A stretch of 64,000 bases of DNA from assembly GCF_002242805.1 (NCBI RefSeq), contig NZ_MCGQ01000051.1:1-64000 (forward strand), given 5' to 3'. This DNA is from Streptomyces diastatochromogenes. Its GTDB lineage: Bacteria; Actinomycetota; Actinomycetes; Streptomycetales; Streptomycetaceae. Below are positions 7,114 to 16,619 of the stretch, in pieces. The translations under genes and the position numbers were made by a program. The notes under the pieces were generated by a model. That model was not told the DNA's origin. It made no database searches and saw only the letters and a list, made by a program, of their open reading frames with translations. The first letter of the stretch is position 1. Each line of letters starts with the position of its first letter.

Positions 7114-9495
7114 CTACTGGTCCTCTTCGAGCAGCGACAGCTCCGCCCAGATCGTCTTGCCCTCCGCGGTGTGCCTGCTGCCCCAGCGCTGGGTGAGCTG
7201 GGCGACCAGCAGCAGCCCGCGGCCGCCCTCGTCGAAGATCTTGGCGCGCCTGAGGTGCGGGGCGGTGTGGCTGGTGTCGGACACCTCGACGATCAGCGTG
7301 GCGGCGTCATGGATCAGCCTGAGCCGTATCGGGTGGGCGCCGTAGCGGATGGCGTTGGTGACCAGCTCGCTCACCACCAGCTCCGTCGTGAACCCGATCT
7401 CGCTCAGCGACCAGCGCTCCAGCTGGTCCACGACCTGCTTGCGGACCGGTGCGACCAGCGCCGGATCGGCGGGGATGTCCCAGGTCGCCACCTGGGAGGG
7501 GGCCAGCCCCCGGGTGCGGGCCAGCAGCAGCGCCACGTCGTCGTTGGTGCCGCCCGGCGGCAGCAGGGCTTGCAGGATGTGGTCGCAGGTCTCGTCCAGG
7601 GAGTCCGCGTAGCCCCGCAGCGCCTGGAACAGCTGCTGCCGGCCGGAGTCCCCGGCGCGCTCCCGGGACACCACCAGACCGTCCGTGTACAGGGCGAGGA
7701 CGGTGCCCTCGGGCAGCCCCACCTCGGCCGACTCGAACGGCAGCCCGCCCAGGCCCAGCGGGGGACCGGCGGGCAGGTCCAGCTGGTGGGGCTCGCCGCC
7801 CGGCTTCAGCACCACCGGCGGCGGATGCCCGGCCCGGGCCAGCGTGCAGCGCCGCGACACCGGGTCGTAGACGGCGTACAGACAGGTGGCGCCGACCTCG
7901 CCGGGGCTGCCCTCGCCGCCGGACTCCTCCGACAGCCGGACCACCAGGTCGTCGAGGTGGGTGAGCAGTTCGTCCGGGGCCAGGTCGATGTCGGCCAGGG
8001 TGCGTACGGCGGTACGCAGCCGGCCCATGGTGGCCGAGGCCTGGATGCCGTGCCCGACGACGTCCCCGACGACCATCGCGACCCGCATCCCGGACAGCGG
8101 GATCACGTCGAACCAGTCGCCGCCCACCCCGTGCCGGGCCGCCGGCAGATAGCGGGAGGAGGCGTCCAGGGCGGCCGTGCGCGGGAGCGTGCGGGGCAGC
8201 AGGCTGCGCTGCAGGGCGAGGGCGGTCTCGCGCTCGCGGGAGTAGCGCCGGGCGTTGTCGATGCAGACGGCGGCCCGGGCGGTGATCTCCTCGGCCAGCA
8301 GCATGTCGTCGTCGGTGAACGGGTCCGGGCGCCGGTGCCGGGTGAGGACCGCGACCCCGAGGGTCAGCCCGCGCGCCTGGATGGGCACGGACATCGAGGT
8401 GTGGATGCCGAACTCGCGCACCCGCTCGCCGCGCACCCTGCTCCAGGTCAGCCACTGGTCCATGTCGCCCGCGGCCACCGTTCTGCGGATGGTGTGGCCG
8501 GCGGTCAGCGAGTCGGCCTGCGGGGAGAAGTCCGGGTACACGTCGAGCTGCCCGGGCCGGGCGACCGCCTCCGGGATGTCCCTGAGGATCGACTGGTGGG
8601 CGACCCGGCGCAGGTTCACCGGGGCCGTGATGCCGGCCGGGGGCTCGCCGCCGTATTCCTGCGGGTCCAGCAGGTCGATGGTGACGAAGTCGGCGAGCGC
8701 GGGCACGCACACGTCCGCCAGCTCCTGCGCCGTACGGGTGACGTCGAGCGTGGAGCCGATGCGCACACTGGCCTCGTTCACCAGTTGCAGCCGCTGCCGG
8801 GCCCGCTGGATGTCGGTGACGTCGTGTGCGGCCAGGCACACGCCCCGTACCCGCCCCTCGGCGTCGGTGACCGGCGCCAGCCGGGCCAGCCAGGCATGCG
8901 CGCGCTCCTCGCCGCCGGTGCGCACATAGGTCTGGACGTCCAGCGGCCGCCCGGTGGTGAGCACCTGGAGCAGGCCCTGCTCCAGCTCCTCGCCCTGCGG
9001 TTCGCTGCTGATCTCCGTGAGCCTGAGGCCGCGCACCCGGTCCTCGGGCAGGCCCGAGATCTCGGTCATGGCCGCGTTCATCTGCCGCAGCCGCAGCTCG
9101 TCGTCGTACACGGCGACGGCGCACGGTGACTGGATCAGGCCCGCGACGGCCAGCGGGTCGTTCGCCGCGGGAGGCTCCCCGCCGGTCAGCGGGCTCACCA
9201 CCAGCCAGCCGTCGCCGTGCCCGTCGCGCGCGGGGCGGCGGTGGGCGAGCAGCCACACGGAGACCGTACGGCCGTCCCGGTGGCGCAATCCGAGCGTCCC
9301 CTGCCAGCGGACGCCGGAAGGCGCGGGCAGAGGGCCGTCCCCGGCCAGCAGCCGGGCCGCGGGGCGGCCCACGACGTCGTCGGCCGGGTGGCCGAGCAGA
9401 CGCCGCGCGCCCTCGTTCCACTCCACCAGCGTCCCGTCGTCGTCGATGACAGCCCGGGCCGTCGCCGCATCGTCGAACGGATAGACCCGGCTCAT
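7114..9495 (-). CDS. PAS/GAF/SpoIIE phosphatase with HATPase domain
   Basis: The 793-residue multidomain regulator contains two PAS-like regions (about 10-110 and 125-240), a GAF domain (about 255-425) and a PP2C-type SpoIIE phosphatase. The acidic metal sites of the phosphatase are visible (GGDWFDV, VVGDVVGHG, YTDGLV, NDDVALLL). A C-terminal HATPase/anti-sigma-kinase-like domain follows (SELVTNAIRYGAHP, DEGGRGLLLV). In the family such proteins dephosphorylate anti-anti-sigma factors and may also bind sigma or anti-sigma factors. The open frame extends to 9615, but ATG 9495 is preferred: it follows GGGAGCGG and begins the first PAS domain (MSRVYPFDDAATA). It is convergent with the ECF sigma gene. 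Confidence 0.9.
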   Translation of the reverse strand: MSRVYPFDDAATARAVIDDDGTLVEWNEGARRLLGHPADDVVGRPAARLLAGDGPLPAPSGVRWQGTLGLRHRDGRTVSVWLLAHRRPARDGHGDGWLVVSPLTGGEPPAANDPLAVAGLIQSPCAVAVYDDELRLRQMNAAMTEISGLPEDRVRGLRLTEISSEPQGEELEQGLLQVLTTGRPLDVQTYVRTGGEERAHAWLARLAPVTDAEGRVRGVCLAAHDVTDIQRARQRLQLVNEASVRIGSTLDVTRTAQELADVCVPALADFVTIDLLDPQEYGGEPPAGITAPVNLRRVAHQSILRDIPEAVARPGQLDVYPDFSPQADSLTAGHTIRRTVAAGDMDQWLTWSRVRGERVREFGIHTSMSVPIQARGLTLGVAVLTRHRRPDPFTDDDMLLAEEITARAAVCIDNARRYSRERETALALQRSLLPRTLPRTAALDASSRYLPAARHGVGGDWFDVIPLSGMRVAMVVGDVVGHGIQASATMGRLRTAVRTLADIDLAPDELLTHLDDLVVRLSEESGGEGSPGEVGATCLYAVYDPVSRRCTLARAGHPPPVVLKPGGEPHQLDLPAGPPLGLGGLPFESAEVGLPEGTVLALYTDGLVVSRERAGDSGRQQLFQALRGYADSLDETCDHILQALLPPGGTNDDVALLLARTRGLAPSQVATWDIPADPALVAPVRKQVVDQLERWSLSEIGFTTELVVSELVTNAIRYGAHPIRLRLIHDAATLIVEVSDTSHTAPHLRRAKIFDEGGRGLLLVAQLTQRWGSRHTAEGKTIWAELSLLEEDQ

Positions 9496-9782
9496 CGTCG
9501 CCGCTCCCAAGCGCACACTCACAGTGAACAGGTGGCACCACTTGCGTTCCAGCGTAGTGCGTCGCGCACTCCCGCGAACCACGACCCCCGGCGACCGGGC
9601 CGATCCGTCGGACACGGTCGGAACGCGGTCGGAACGCGGTCAAGGGGGAATTCCGGCCGAAGTGCCGGGCAGGGCAGGTGCCGGGTCCCGCACCCTTGAC
9701 GATCGTGTGTGGCAGACCGTCAGAATCTGTTTGTTCACGATCAGTTGTGAGTACTTCTGGGCCCTGATGAGGGAGAGCCGCC

Positions 9783-12700
9783 ATGACGGTCACTCGCAGA
9801 TCGGTTCTGGTCGCAGCCACGGCAGCGCCCGCGGCCGGAGCACTCCTGGGCGGCCCGGACGCCGCGGCCGCACCGGCCGCCGGGGCGTCCGGTGCCGCGC
9901 CGGGACGCCACACCGTCCCGCTGCGCGACGGCTGGCGCTTCGCGCTGGTCAACCCGGGGGGCATCACCGACCCGACCGGCGCCTACGCACAGGCCGCCGA
10001 GCCGGGATACGACGACTCGGCCTGGCGCGAGGTGGCCGCACCGCACGACTGGAGCATCGAGCAGACCCCCACGACGGACCACGGCACCACCAGCGGCACC
10101 GGCTTCTTCCCGGGCGGCCTCGGCTGGTACCGGCTGGCCTTCACCCTGCCGCCCGCCCTCGCCGGCAAGCGGATCTCGGTGGAGTTCGACGGCGTCTACA
10201 TGGACTCGTACGTCTACTGCAACGGCACCGAGGCCGGCCGCCACCCCTACGGCTACACGGGCTTCGCCCTCGACCTCACCGACCTGGTGCACACCGACGG
10301 GAGCACCCCGAACGTCCTCGCGGTCAAGGTCCGGAACCAGCTGCCGAGCAGCCGCTGGTACTCGGGCAGCGGCATCTACCGCGAGGCCCGCCTGGTGATC
10401 ACCGAGCCCGTGCACGTGGCCCGCTGGGGCACGTACGTGACCACGCCCGAGGTCAGCGCCGAGCGGGCCGTGGTGCGGGTCGCCACCACCGTGCTCGACG
10501 AGTCCGGCACCGGCACCGACGTCGAGGTCCGCTCCCGGATCACCGGTCCCGACGGCCGCACGGTCGCCCGTACGTCCACCACGGTCGCCGTCTCCGAGCA
10601 GGCCACCGAGACCCACGAACTGACCGTCCCCGAGCCCCTCCTGTGGGACTTCACCAGCCCCGGCCACCGCTACACCCTGCACACCGAACTGCGCACCGCC
10701 GGACGCGTCACCGACACGTACCGCACCCCCTTCGGCATCCGCACCTACCGTTTCGACCCCGACGAGGGCTTCTCCCTCAACGGCACCCCCGCCAAGATCA
10801 AGGGCGTCGACCTCCACCACGACCAGGGCGCCCTCGGTGCGGCGATCAGCCTCGACGCGGTCCGCCGGCAGATGACGATCATGAAGTCGATGGGCGTCAA
10901 CGCCTTCCGCACCTCGCACAACCCGCCCTCGCCGCAGATGATCCAGGTCTGCGAGGAGCTGGGCATCGTGATGATGGTGGAGGCCTTCGACTGCTGGAAG
11001 ACCGGCAAGACCCGGTACGACTACGGCCGGTTCTTCGACGAGTGGTGCGAGAAGGACGCCACCGAGATGGTGCTGGCCGCCCGGAACTCGCCCGCCGTCG
11101 TCCTGTGGTCCATCGGCAACGAGATCCCCGACTCCACCTCGACCGCCGGGCTTGCCATGGCCGACCGGATCATCGGCGCGATCAAGGCCGCCGACGACAC
11201 CCGCCCGGTCGTCATCGGCTCCAACAAGTACCACGGCGTGCCCGCCACCGGCTCCGCGGCCGACCGCATGCTCGCCAAGCTCGACGGCCTGGGCCTGAAC
11301 TACAACACGGCCAGATCGGTCGACGCCCTGCACGCCAAGTACCCCCACCTGTTCCTCTTCGAGTCCGAGTCCTCCTCGGAGACCTCGACCCGGGGTGCGT
11401 ACCAGGAACCGGAGCACCTCAACACCGGCGAGAACCACACGCCGGGCAGACGGGACGTCTCCTCCTACGACAACAACCTCGCCTCCTGGACGATGAGCGG
11501 CGAGTACGGGCACAAGAAGGACCGGGACCGGAAGTGGTTCGCGGGGCAGTTCCTGTGGTCGGGCATCGACTACATCGGCGAGCCGACCCCGTACGACGTC
11601 TTCCCGGTGAAGGCGTCCTTCTTCGGCGCCGTCGACACGGCCGGCTTCCCGAAGGACATGTACCACTTGTTCAGGAGCCAGTGGACGACCGAGCCGATGG
11701 TCCATCTGCTGCCGATGAGCTGGAACCACGAGGAGGGCGAGACGGTCGAGGTCTGGGCGTACGCCAACGTGCCGTCGGTCGAGCTGTTCCTCGACGGAGA
11801 GTCCCTCGGGGTACGGGAGTTCGACGTCAAGAAGACCACCGACGGCCGCGGCTACCTGGAGACCACCGAGGCCACCGGCGACGACAAGACCTTCACCGAC
11901 GGCCCCTACCCGGGCAGTTACACCAGCCCCAACGGCAGCGCGGGCAAGCTGCACCTGACCTGGAAAGTGCGTTACCGGCCCGGCGAGTTGAAGGCGGTGG
12001 GCCGGCGGGACGGCAAGGTGGTCGCCACCGACGTGCTGCGCACCGCCGGCGCCCCGCACGCTGTGCGCCTCACCGCCGACCGCAAGTCCCTCTCCGCCGA
12101 CGGCCGTTCGCTGGTCTTCGTGACCGCCGACATCGTGGACGCGCACGGAGTGGTCGTGCCCGACGCCGAGCACCTCATCGCCTTCGACGTGACCGGCGGC
12201 TCGCTGGCCGGCCTCGACAACGGCCGCGAGGAGAGCGCCGAGCGCTACCAGGCCGACACGCGCACCGCCTTCCACGGCAAGGCCCTCGCCATCGTCCGCT
12301 CCGGCAGTGAGCCGGGCGCCCTGAAGGTCACGGCACGGGTGGACGGCCTGCGCAAGGGCACGGTGAGCGTGCGCACCACACCGGCGCGCAGCGCGGCCAC
12401 CACCGCCGCGCCCGACTTCGGGCCCAGCTATCCGGCAGCACCCAACTACCCGGTCGCGGACGCCAGTTACTCCGGCCGTCCGGACACCCTGCCCGCCGCG
12501 ATGCTGGACGGCGACCCGGCCACCGGCTGGTCCAACGCCTTCGCCAAGTCCGCGACGGCCCTGCTGCCCGCCTTCAACGGGGCCCGCGCCGAGGACTGGG
12601 TGTCGGTCGACTTCGGGCGGGCCACGACCGTCGACCGGATCGCGGTCTCCTTCACGGTCGACGGCACGCACGCCCTGCCCGCCAAGGCCGAGGCGGCGGT

Positions 12701-12881
12701 GTGGGACGGCCGTGCGTACGTGCCGGTGACGGGTGCGAAGGTGGACTGGGCCACCGTCTCGGACAGCCCGACGGTGATCACCTTCGACGCGGTACGCGGC
12801 TCGCGGGTGCGCCTCACGCTGACCAGCGCATACCCGGGCGAGGCCAGGGGAGCGGTGCGCATCGGCCGGCTCGACGTCTGA
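9783..12881 (+). CDS. secreted GH2 beta-galactosidase-like hydrolase with F5/8-type domain
   Basis: The 1032-residue enzyme has a Tat leader (MTVTRRSVLVAATAA) and cleavage after an Ala run. It has the GH2 order: sugar-binding jelly roll (about 45-200), Ig-like domain (to about 310), then a TIM barrel. The acid/base Glu lies in LWSIGNEIPD, and a likely nucleophile lies in FLFESESSS. Downstream are GQFLWSGIDYIGEPTP, a DUF4982-like beta region, an Ig-like domain, and a C-terminal discoidin/F5-8-type domain (about 890-1032, WVSVDFGRATTVDRIAVSF). It probably removes terminal galactosyl or related residues from plant polysaccharides outside the cell. A good Shine-Dalgarno (GAGGGAG) precedes ATG 9783. 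The next gene encodes a cellulase. Confidence 0.9.
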   Translation: MTVTRRSVLVAATAAPAAGALLGGPDAAAAPAAGASGAAPGRHTVPLRDGWRFALVNPGGITDPTGAYAQAAEPGYDDSAWREVAAPHDWSIEQTPTTDHGTTSGTGFFPGGLGWYRLAFTLPPALAGKRISVEFDGVYMDSYVYCNGTEAGRHPYGYTGFALDLTDLVHTDGSTPNVLAVKVRNQLPSSRWYSGSGIYREARLVITEPVHVARWGTYVTTPEVSAERAVVRVATTVLDESGTGTDVEVRSRITGPDGRTVARTSTTVAVSEQATETHELTVPEPLLWDFTSPGHRYTLHTELRTAGRVTDTYRTPFGIRTYRFDPDEGFSLNGTPAKIKGVDLHHDQGALGAAISLDAVRRQMTIMKSMGVNAFRTSHNPPSPQMIQVCEELGIVMMVEAFDCWKTGKTRYDYGRFFDEWCEKDATEMVLAARNSPAVVLWSIGNEIPDSTSTAGLAMADRIIGAIKAADDTRPVVIGSNKYHGVPATGSAADRMLAKLDGLGLNYNTARSVDALHAKYPHLFLFESESSSETSTRGAYQEPEHLNTGENHTPGRRDVSSYDNNLASWTMSGEYGHKKDRDRKWFAGQFLWSGIDYIGEPTPYDVFPVKASFFGAVDTAGFPKDMYHLFRSQWTTEPMVHLLPMSWNHEEGETVEVWAYANVPSVELFLDGESLGVREFDVKKTTDGRGYLETTEATGDDKTFTDGPYPGSYTSPNGSAGKLHLTWKVRYRPGELKAVGRRDGKVVATDVLRTAGAPHAVRLTADRKSLSADGRSLVFVTADIVDAHGVVVPDAEHLIAFDVTGGSLAGLDNGREESAERYQADTRTAFHGKALAIVRSGSEPGALKVTARVDGLRKGTVSVRTTPARSAATTAAPDFGPSYPAAPNYPVADASYSGRPDTLPAAMLDGDPATGWSNAFAKSATALLPAFNGARAEDWVSVDFGRATTVDRIAVSFTVDGTHALPAKAEAAVWDGRAYVPVTGAKVDWATVSDSPTVITFDAVRGSRVRLTLTSAYPGEARGAVRIGRLDV

Positions 12882-12893
12882 GGCCGGCCGAGG

Positions 12894-12936
12894 GTCCGGG
12901 CGGGGACGGCCTGCACAGGCATCCCCGTCCGGACCG
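12894..12936 (+). terminator. terminator of the GH2 gene
   Basis: A long hairpin starts 12 bases after the GH2 stop codon. The outer arms are GGTCCGG/CCGGACC and the inner arms GGGGA/TCCCC, separated by a 2-base internal mismatch and closed by a 15-base loop. Confidence 0.7.
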
Positions 12937-12982
12937 TTGACGGAGTGTCATGTCTGGAAGAAGCATGGTGTGCGTCCGCATC

Positions 12983-12996
12983 TGGGAGCGCTCCCA
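12983..12996. promoter_or_regulatory. CebR operator (14-bp perfect palindrome)
   Basis: TGGGAGCGCTCCCA is a perfect palindrome identical to the known CebR box, the LacI-family repressor site that is released by cellobiose or cellotriose in Streptomyces. It lies 40 bases before the GTG start of the GH9 cellulase, where a bound repressor would block the promoter or early transcription. cebR itself is not in this window. Confidence 0.93.
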
Positions 12997-13036
12997 CCCG
13001 GGGCGCCACCCGCACCTCCTCCCGAGGAGCCCAGAC

Positions 13037-14860
13037 GTGAAACGACGCAGCACCGCCTTACTGTCCCTCACCGCCCTGCTGACGCTGACCCTCACCGCGC
13101 TGCCGTCCGGCCCGGCCGACGCCGGGCAGCGCACCGTCCGGGAGGTGTACGAGCCCGACACCGGCCCCCGGGTCCGCGTCAACCAGGTCGCCTACCTGCC
13201 CGCCGGACCGAAGAACGCCACCCTCGTCACCGACGCCACCGCCCCGCTGTCCTGGCAGCTGAGAAGCGCCGACGGGAGAACGGTCGCCCACGGCTGGACC
13301 GTACCGCGCGGCACGGACGTCTCCTCGGGGCAGAACGTCCACTCGATCGACTTCGGTGCCTTCCGCGGCCGCGGCACCGACTTCACGTTGGTCGCCGACG
13401 GGGACACGAGCCGCCCCTTCGACATCGGCACGAGCGCCTACGAGCAACTGCGCCTCGACTCGCTGAAGTACTACTACACCCAGCGCAGCGGCATCGAGAT
13501 CCGGGACGACCTGCGGCCCGGGTACGGCCGCCCGGCCGGCCACCTGAACGCGGCCCCCAACCAGGGCGACGCGAACGTGCCCTGCCAACCGGGCCTGTGC
13601 GACTACACCCTGGACGTCACCGGCGGCTGGTACGACGCCGGCGACCACGGCAAGTACGTCGTCAACGGCGGCATCTCCACCTGGGAGCTGCTGAGCACCT
13701 ACGAGCGCTCCCTGCCGGCCCGCACCGGACGGCCCGGGCGGCTCGGTGACGGGAGCCTGGACCTCCCCGAGAGCGGCAACAACGTGCCCGACGTCCTCGA
13801 CGAGGCCCGCTGGGAGCTGGAGTTCCTGCTGAAGATGCAGGTCCCGGACGGGCAGCCGCTCGCCGGCATGGCCCACAGCAAGGTGCACGACGCCCAGTGG
13901 ACCGGGCTGCCCCTGCTGCCCAGCGACGACCCGCAGAAGCGGGAGCTGCACGCCCCGACCACCCAGGCCACGCTCAACCTGGCGGCGACGGCCGCGCAGG
14001 CCGCCCGCCTGTACCGACCCTATGACCGGGCGTTCGCCGCGCAGGCGCTCACGGCCGCACGCAAGGCCTGGCAGGCCGCGCTCGCGCACCCCGAGATCTA
14101 CCCCGACCCGAACGACGGCACCGGCGGCGGCGCCTACGCCGACGACAACGCCTCCGACGAGTTCTACTGGGCGGCGGCGGAGCTGTATCTCACCACCGGA
14201 GAACGGGAGTTCGCGAACTTCGTACTGACGTCACCCGTCCACACCGCCGACATCTTCGGCCCGCTCGGCTTCGACTGGGGCCGCACGGCGGCGGCCGGCC
14301 GCCTCGACCTCGCCACCGTGCCCAACAGGCTGCCGGGCCGGGACCGGGTCCGCCGGTCGGTGATCAAGGCCGCCCGCACCTACCTGGCGACAGCCGCTTC
14401 CCAGCCGTACGGCATGCCCTACGCGCCCGACGGCAACCTCTACGACTGGGGCTCCAACGCCCAGGTCCTCAACAACGCGCACGTCATCGCCACCGCCTAC
14501 GACCTCACGGGCGCGGCGAAGTACCGGGACGGCGCGCTGGAGAGCATGGACTACATCCTCGGCCGCAACGCGCTGAACACCTCGTACGTCACCGGCTACG
14601 GCGAGGTCAACTCCCATCACCAGCACAGCCGTTGGTACGCCCGCGAACTCGACCCGAACCTGCCGGACCCGCCGCCGGGCACCCTCGCCGGAGGCGCCAA
14701 CTCGGGCATCCAGGACCCGTACGCACAGAGCAGACTGAAGGGCTGCACGGGCCAGTTCTGCTACATCGACGACATCCAGTCCTGGTCCACCAACGAAACG
14801 GCCGTCAACTGGAACGCGGCGCTGGCCTGGATGGCCTCGTTCGCGGCGGACCAGGGCTAG
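13037..14860 (+). CDS. secreted GH9 cellulase (endoglucanase)
   Basis: The 607-residue protein has a Sec signal peptide (VKRRSTALLSLTALL), an N-terminal CelD-type Ig-like domain (about 35-150) and a GH9 (alpha/alpha)6 barrel. Catalytic features are GGWYDAGDHGKYVV (nucleophile and base Asp), the HHQHSR motif, and the proton-donor Glu in NETAVNWN. No carbohydrate-binding module follows the barrel. The start is GTG 13037, chosen because GAGGAG lies 7 bases upstream and the signal peptide begins there; the longer open frame from 12950 would run through the CebR box. Codon 8 (13058-13060) is TTA, so translation should need the bldA tRNA. The gene is thus probably under both CebR and developmental control. 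Confidence 0.93.
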   Translation: MKRRSTALLSLTALLTLTLTALPSGPADAGQRTVREVYEPDTGPRVRVNQVAYLPAGPKNATLVTDATAPLSWQLRSADGRTVAHGWTVPRGTDVSSGQNVHSIDFGAFRGRGTDFTLVADGDTSRPFDIGTSAYEQLRLDSLKYYYTQRSGIEIRDDLRPGYGRPAGHLNAAPNQGDANVPCQPGLCDYTLDVTGGWYDAGDHGKYVVNGGISTWELLSTYERSLPARTGRPGRLGDGSLDLPESGNNVPDVLDEARWELEFLLKMQVPDGQPLAGMAHSKVHDAQWTGLPLLPSDDPQKRELHAPTTQATLNLAATAAQAARLYRPYDRAFAAQALTAARKAWQAALAHPEIYPDPNDGTGGGAYADDNASDEFYWAAAELYLTTGEREFANFVLTSPVHTADIFGPLGFDWGRTAAAGRLDLATVPNRLPGRDRVRRSVIKAARTYLATAASQPYGMPYAPDGNLYDWGSNAQVLNNAHVIATAYDLTGAAKYRDGALESMDYILGRNALNTSYVTGYGEVNSHHQHSRWYARELDPNLPDPPPGTLAGGANSGIQDPYAQSRLKGCTGQFCYIDDIQSWSTNETAVNWNAALAWMASFAADQG

Positions 14861-14885
14861 GGGGCGTGTCGTCCGCTTCACCCGG

Positions 14886-16523
14886 TCACTTGCGGTAGCC
14901 GAGGATGGTCATCATGCCGCTCTCCGAGTGGTACTGGTTGTGGCAGTGGAGCATCCAGAGGCCGGGATTGTCGGCGTCGAAGTCGACGACCAGCTTGCGG
15001 TGGGGGAGGACGATGGAGGTGTCCTTGCGCGCGCCGAGGCCGTCCAGGCCGGTCAGGGCGAACGTGTGGCCGTGCAGGTGCAGGGGGTGCCACATGTCGG
15101 TGGCGTTGATGAGCGTGAGCCGCACCCGCTCACCGGCGCGGACCGGGTGGCGCTGGCGCTCGTCGTACTGCTGGTGGTCGAAGCCCCAGTCGTACTTCTC
15201 CATGGTGCCGGTGACCCTGACGCGCATCTCACGGTCGGGTTCGCGGTCCTCGAGGGCCACGGAGTCGGCCGGTACGAGACGGCGGGCCGGGATGATCTCC
15301 CCGTCCAGCTCGTCCGGGCGGACGTCGGCCGGGGGAACGGTTCTCCCGTTGTCGGTGCGCAGGACGGCGAGGGCCTGGCCCTTCTTGCCCTCGGCCAGCG
15401 CGACGAGGGGGAAGACGCCGTCCTTGGCGGTGACGAGCACGTCGTAGCGCTCGGCCATGCCGATGAGGAGGGTGTCGGTCTCCCTGTGCTCCACCGGGTA
15501 GCCGTCGGTGTGCGTGACGGTCAGCCGGTGGCCCTCCAGCGCGACCCGGAAGGCGGTTTCGGAGCCGGCGTTGATGATGCGCAGCCGGATGCGGTCACCG
15601 GGGCGGCAGCGGAACGTCGAGGGCTGGGTGGGCATGCGGCCGTTGGCGAGGTAGAGGGGGTAGTTCACGCTGCCGGCCTCGCCGCGGAGGATCTGGCTGT
15701 GCGAGTTGTGCAACACGCGGGAGGGGCCGGCGGACTTGTGCGAGGGCGCGGCGTGCGGGCTCGCCGGCTTGCCGGAACCGTGACCGGTCTGCCCGGGGCC
15801 CATGGCCATGCTGCCCATCTTCATGCCCGCCGGCGTGAGCTGGGCGAGCACCCCGTCCGGGGTGGAGCCGTCCATGCCGTCGAGCCAGTCGTCCAGCATG
15901 AGGATCCATTCCTTGTCGTACTTGAGGGGCTCCTTGGGGTCGTCGACGATGAGCGGGGCGTACAGACCGCGGTCGGGCTGGAGTCCGACGTGGGAGTGGA
16001 GGAAATAGGTGCCCGGATGGGCGACGGTGAACCGGTAGGTGAAGTCCGTCCCCGTGGCGATGGCCCGCTGGGTGAGGTCCGGAACTCCGTCCATGTCGCA
16101 GCGCATGCGCACGCCGTGGGAGTGGAGCGTGGTGGTGGTCGGCAGCCGGTTGGCGAGGGTGAGACTGAGGACGTCGCCGGCGGTGATACGCACCAGCGGT
16201 CCGGGCAGCTGGTCGTGGTAGGCCCAGGTCCGCACGTGCCGCCCGCCCAGGTCCAGCGTGGTCTCGGCTGCGGTCATCTTCAGCATGCGCACCGGGCCGG
16301 AGCCCCGCTTGCGTTCGGCGGCCCGGACCTCCGGACCCGACGGCTCGACATATCCCTTGGGCCCCGGGGGAACGAAGTCCCCTTGGCCGGCCGACGCGCC
16401 CCGTGGGCGGGAGCTGGAGCCGGTGCGGGGGTGGGAGCCGGAGTCGGTGCAGGCAGCCAGCAGTCCCGCGCCGGCGGCAGCGAACGGGGCTCGGAGCAGG
16501 GTACGCCGCGAAGGTGTGTGCAT
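14886..16523 (-). CDS. Tat-exported multicopper oxidase
   Basis: The 545-residue protein begins with a Tat leader (SRRTLLRAPFAAAG) ending in a lipobox-like LLAAC. It has three cupredoxin domains with all four copper motifs: TTLHSHGVRM, YFLHSHVG, HPLHLHGHTF and MLHCHNQYHSESGMM (type 1 Cys, His and axial Met). A Met/His-rich insert (MKMGSMAMGPGQTGHGSG) sits before the second domain, as in copper-resistance oxidases of the CueO/CopA kind. It probably oxidises Cu(I) or phenolics outside the membrane. It is convergent with the cellulase gene and is followed by nothing on its own strand, so it is likely monocistronic. Confidence 0.92.
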   Translation of the reverse strand: MHTPSRRTLLRAPFAAAGAGLLAACTDSGSHPRTGSSSRPRGASAGQGDFVPPGPKGYVEPSGPEVRAAERKRGSGPVRMLKMTAAETTLDLGGRHVRTWAYHDQLPGPLVRITAGDVLSLTLANRLPTTTTLHSHGVRMRCDMDGVPDLTQRAIATGTDFTYRFTVAHPGTYFLHSHVGLQPDRGLYAPLIVDDPKEPLKYDKEWILMLDDWLDGMDGSTPDGVLAQLTPAGMKMGSMAMGPGQTGHGSGKPASPHAAPSHKSAGPSRVLHNSHSQILRGEAGSVNYPLYLANGRMPTQPSTFRCRPGDRIRLRIINAGSETAFRVALEGHRLTVTHTDGYPVEHRETDTLLIGMAERYDVLVTAKDGVFPLVALAEGKKGQALAVLRTDNGRTVPPADVRPDELDGEIIPARRLVPADSVALEDREPDREMRVRVTGTMEKYDWGFDHQQYDERQRHPVRAGERVRLTLINATDMWHPLHLHGHTFALTGLDGLGARKDTSIVLPHRKLVVDFDADNPGLWMLHCHNQYHSESGMMTILGYRK

Positions 16524-16619
16524 GAATGAAATAAGACACGTTTTGCGCTGATATGTGAGGGAACTCCAACGGCGCGTCTGGTGATGTCGGGTCGCGGAGG
16601 GCGGCGGAACCCGGCCGTT

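Noticed and set aside
9700..9760. Possible regulatory palindrome (GTTCACGATCAGTTGTGAG) before the GH2 gene
   Set aside because: The symmetry is weak and I know no matching operator, so it was not called.
9741..12671. A 976-codon minus-strand open frame
   Set aside because: It is antisense to the GH2 gene, has Val/Gly/Arg-rich composition with no domain, and no ribosome site; it mirrors third-position GC of the real gene.
12950..13036. Upstream in-frame start of the GH9 gene
   Set aside because: It would translate through the CebR operator and put a charged stretch before the signal peptide; GTG 13037 has a good ribosome site.
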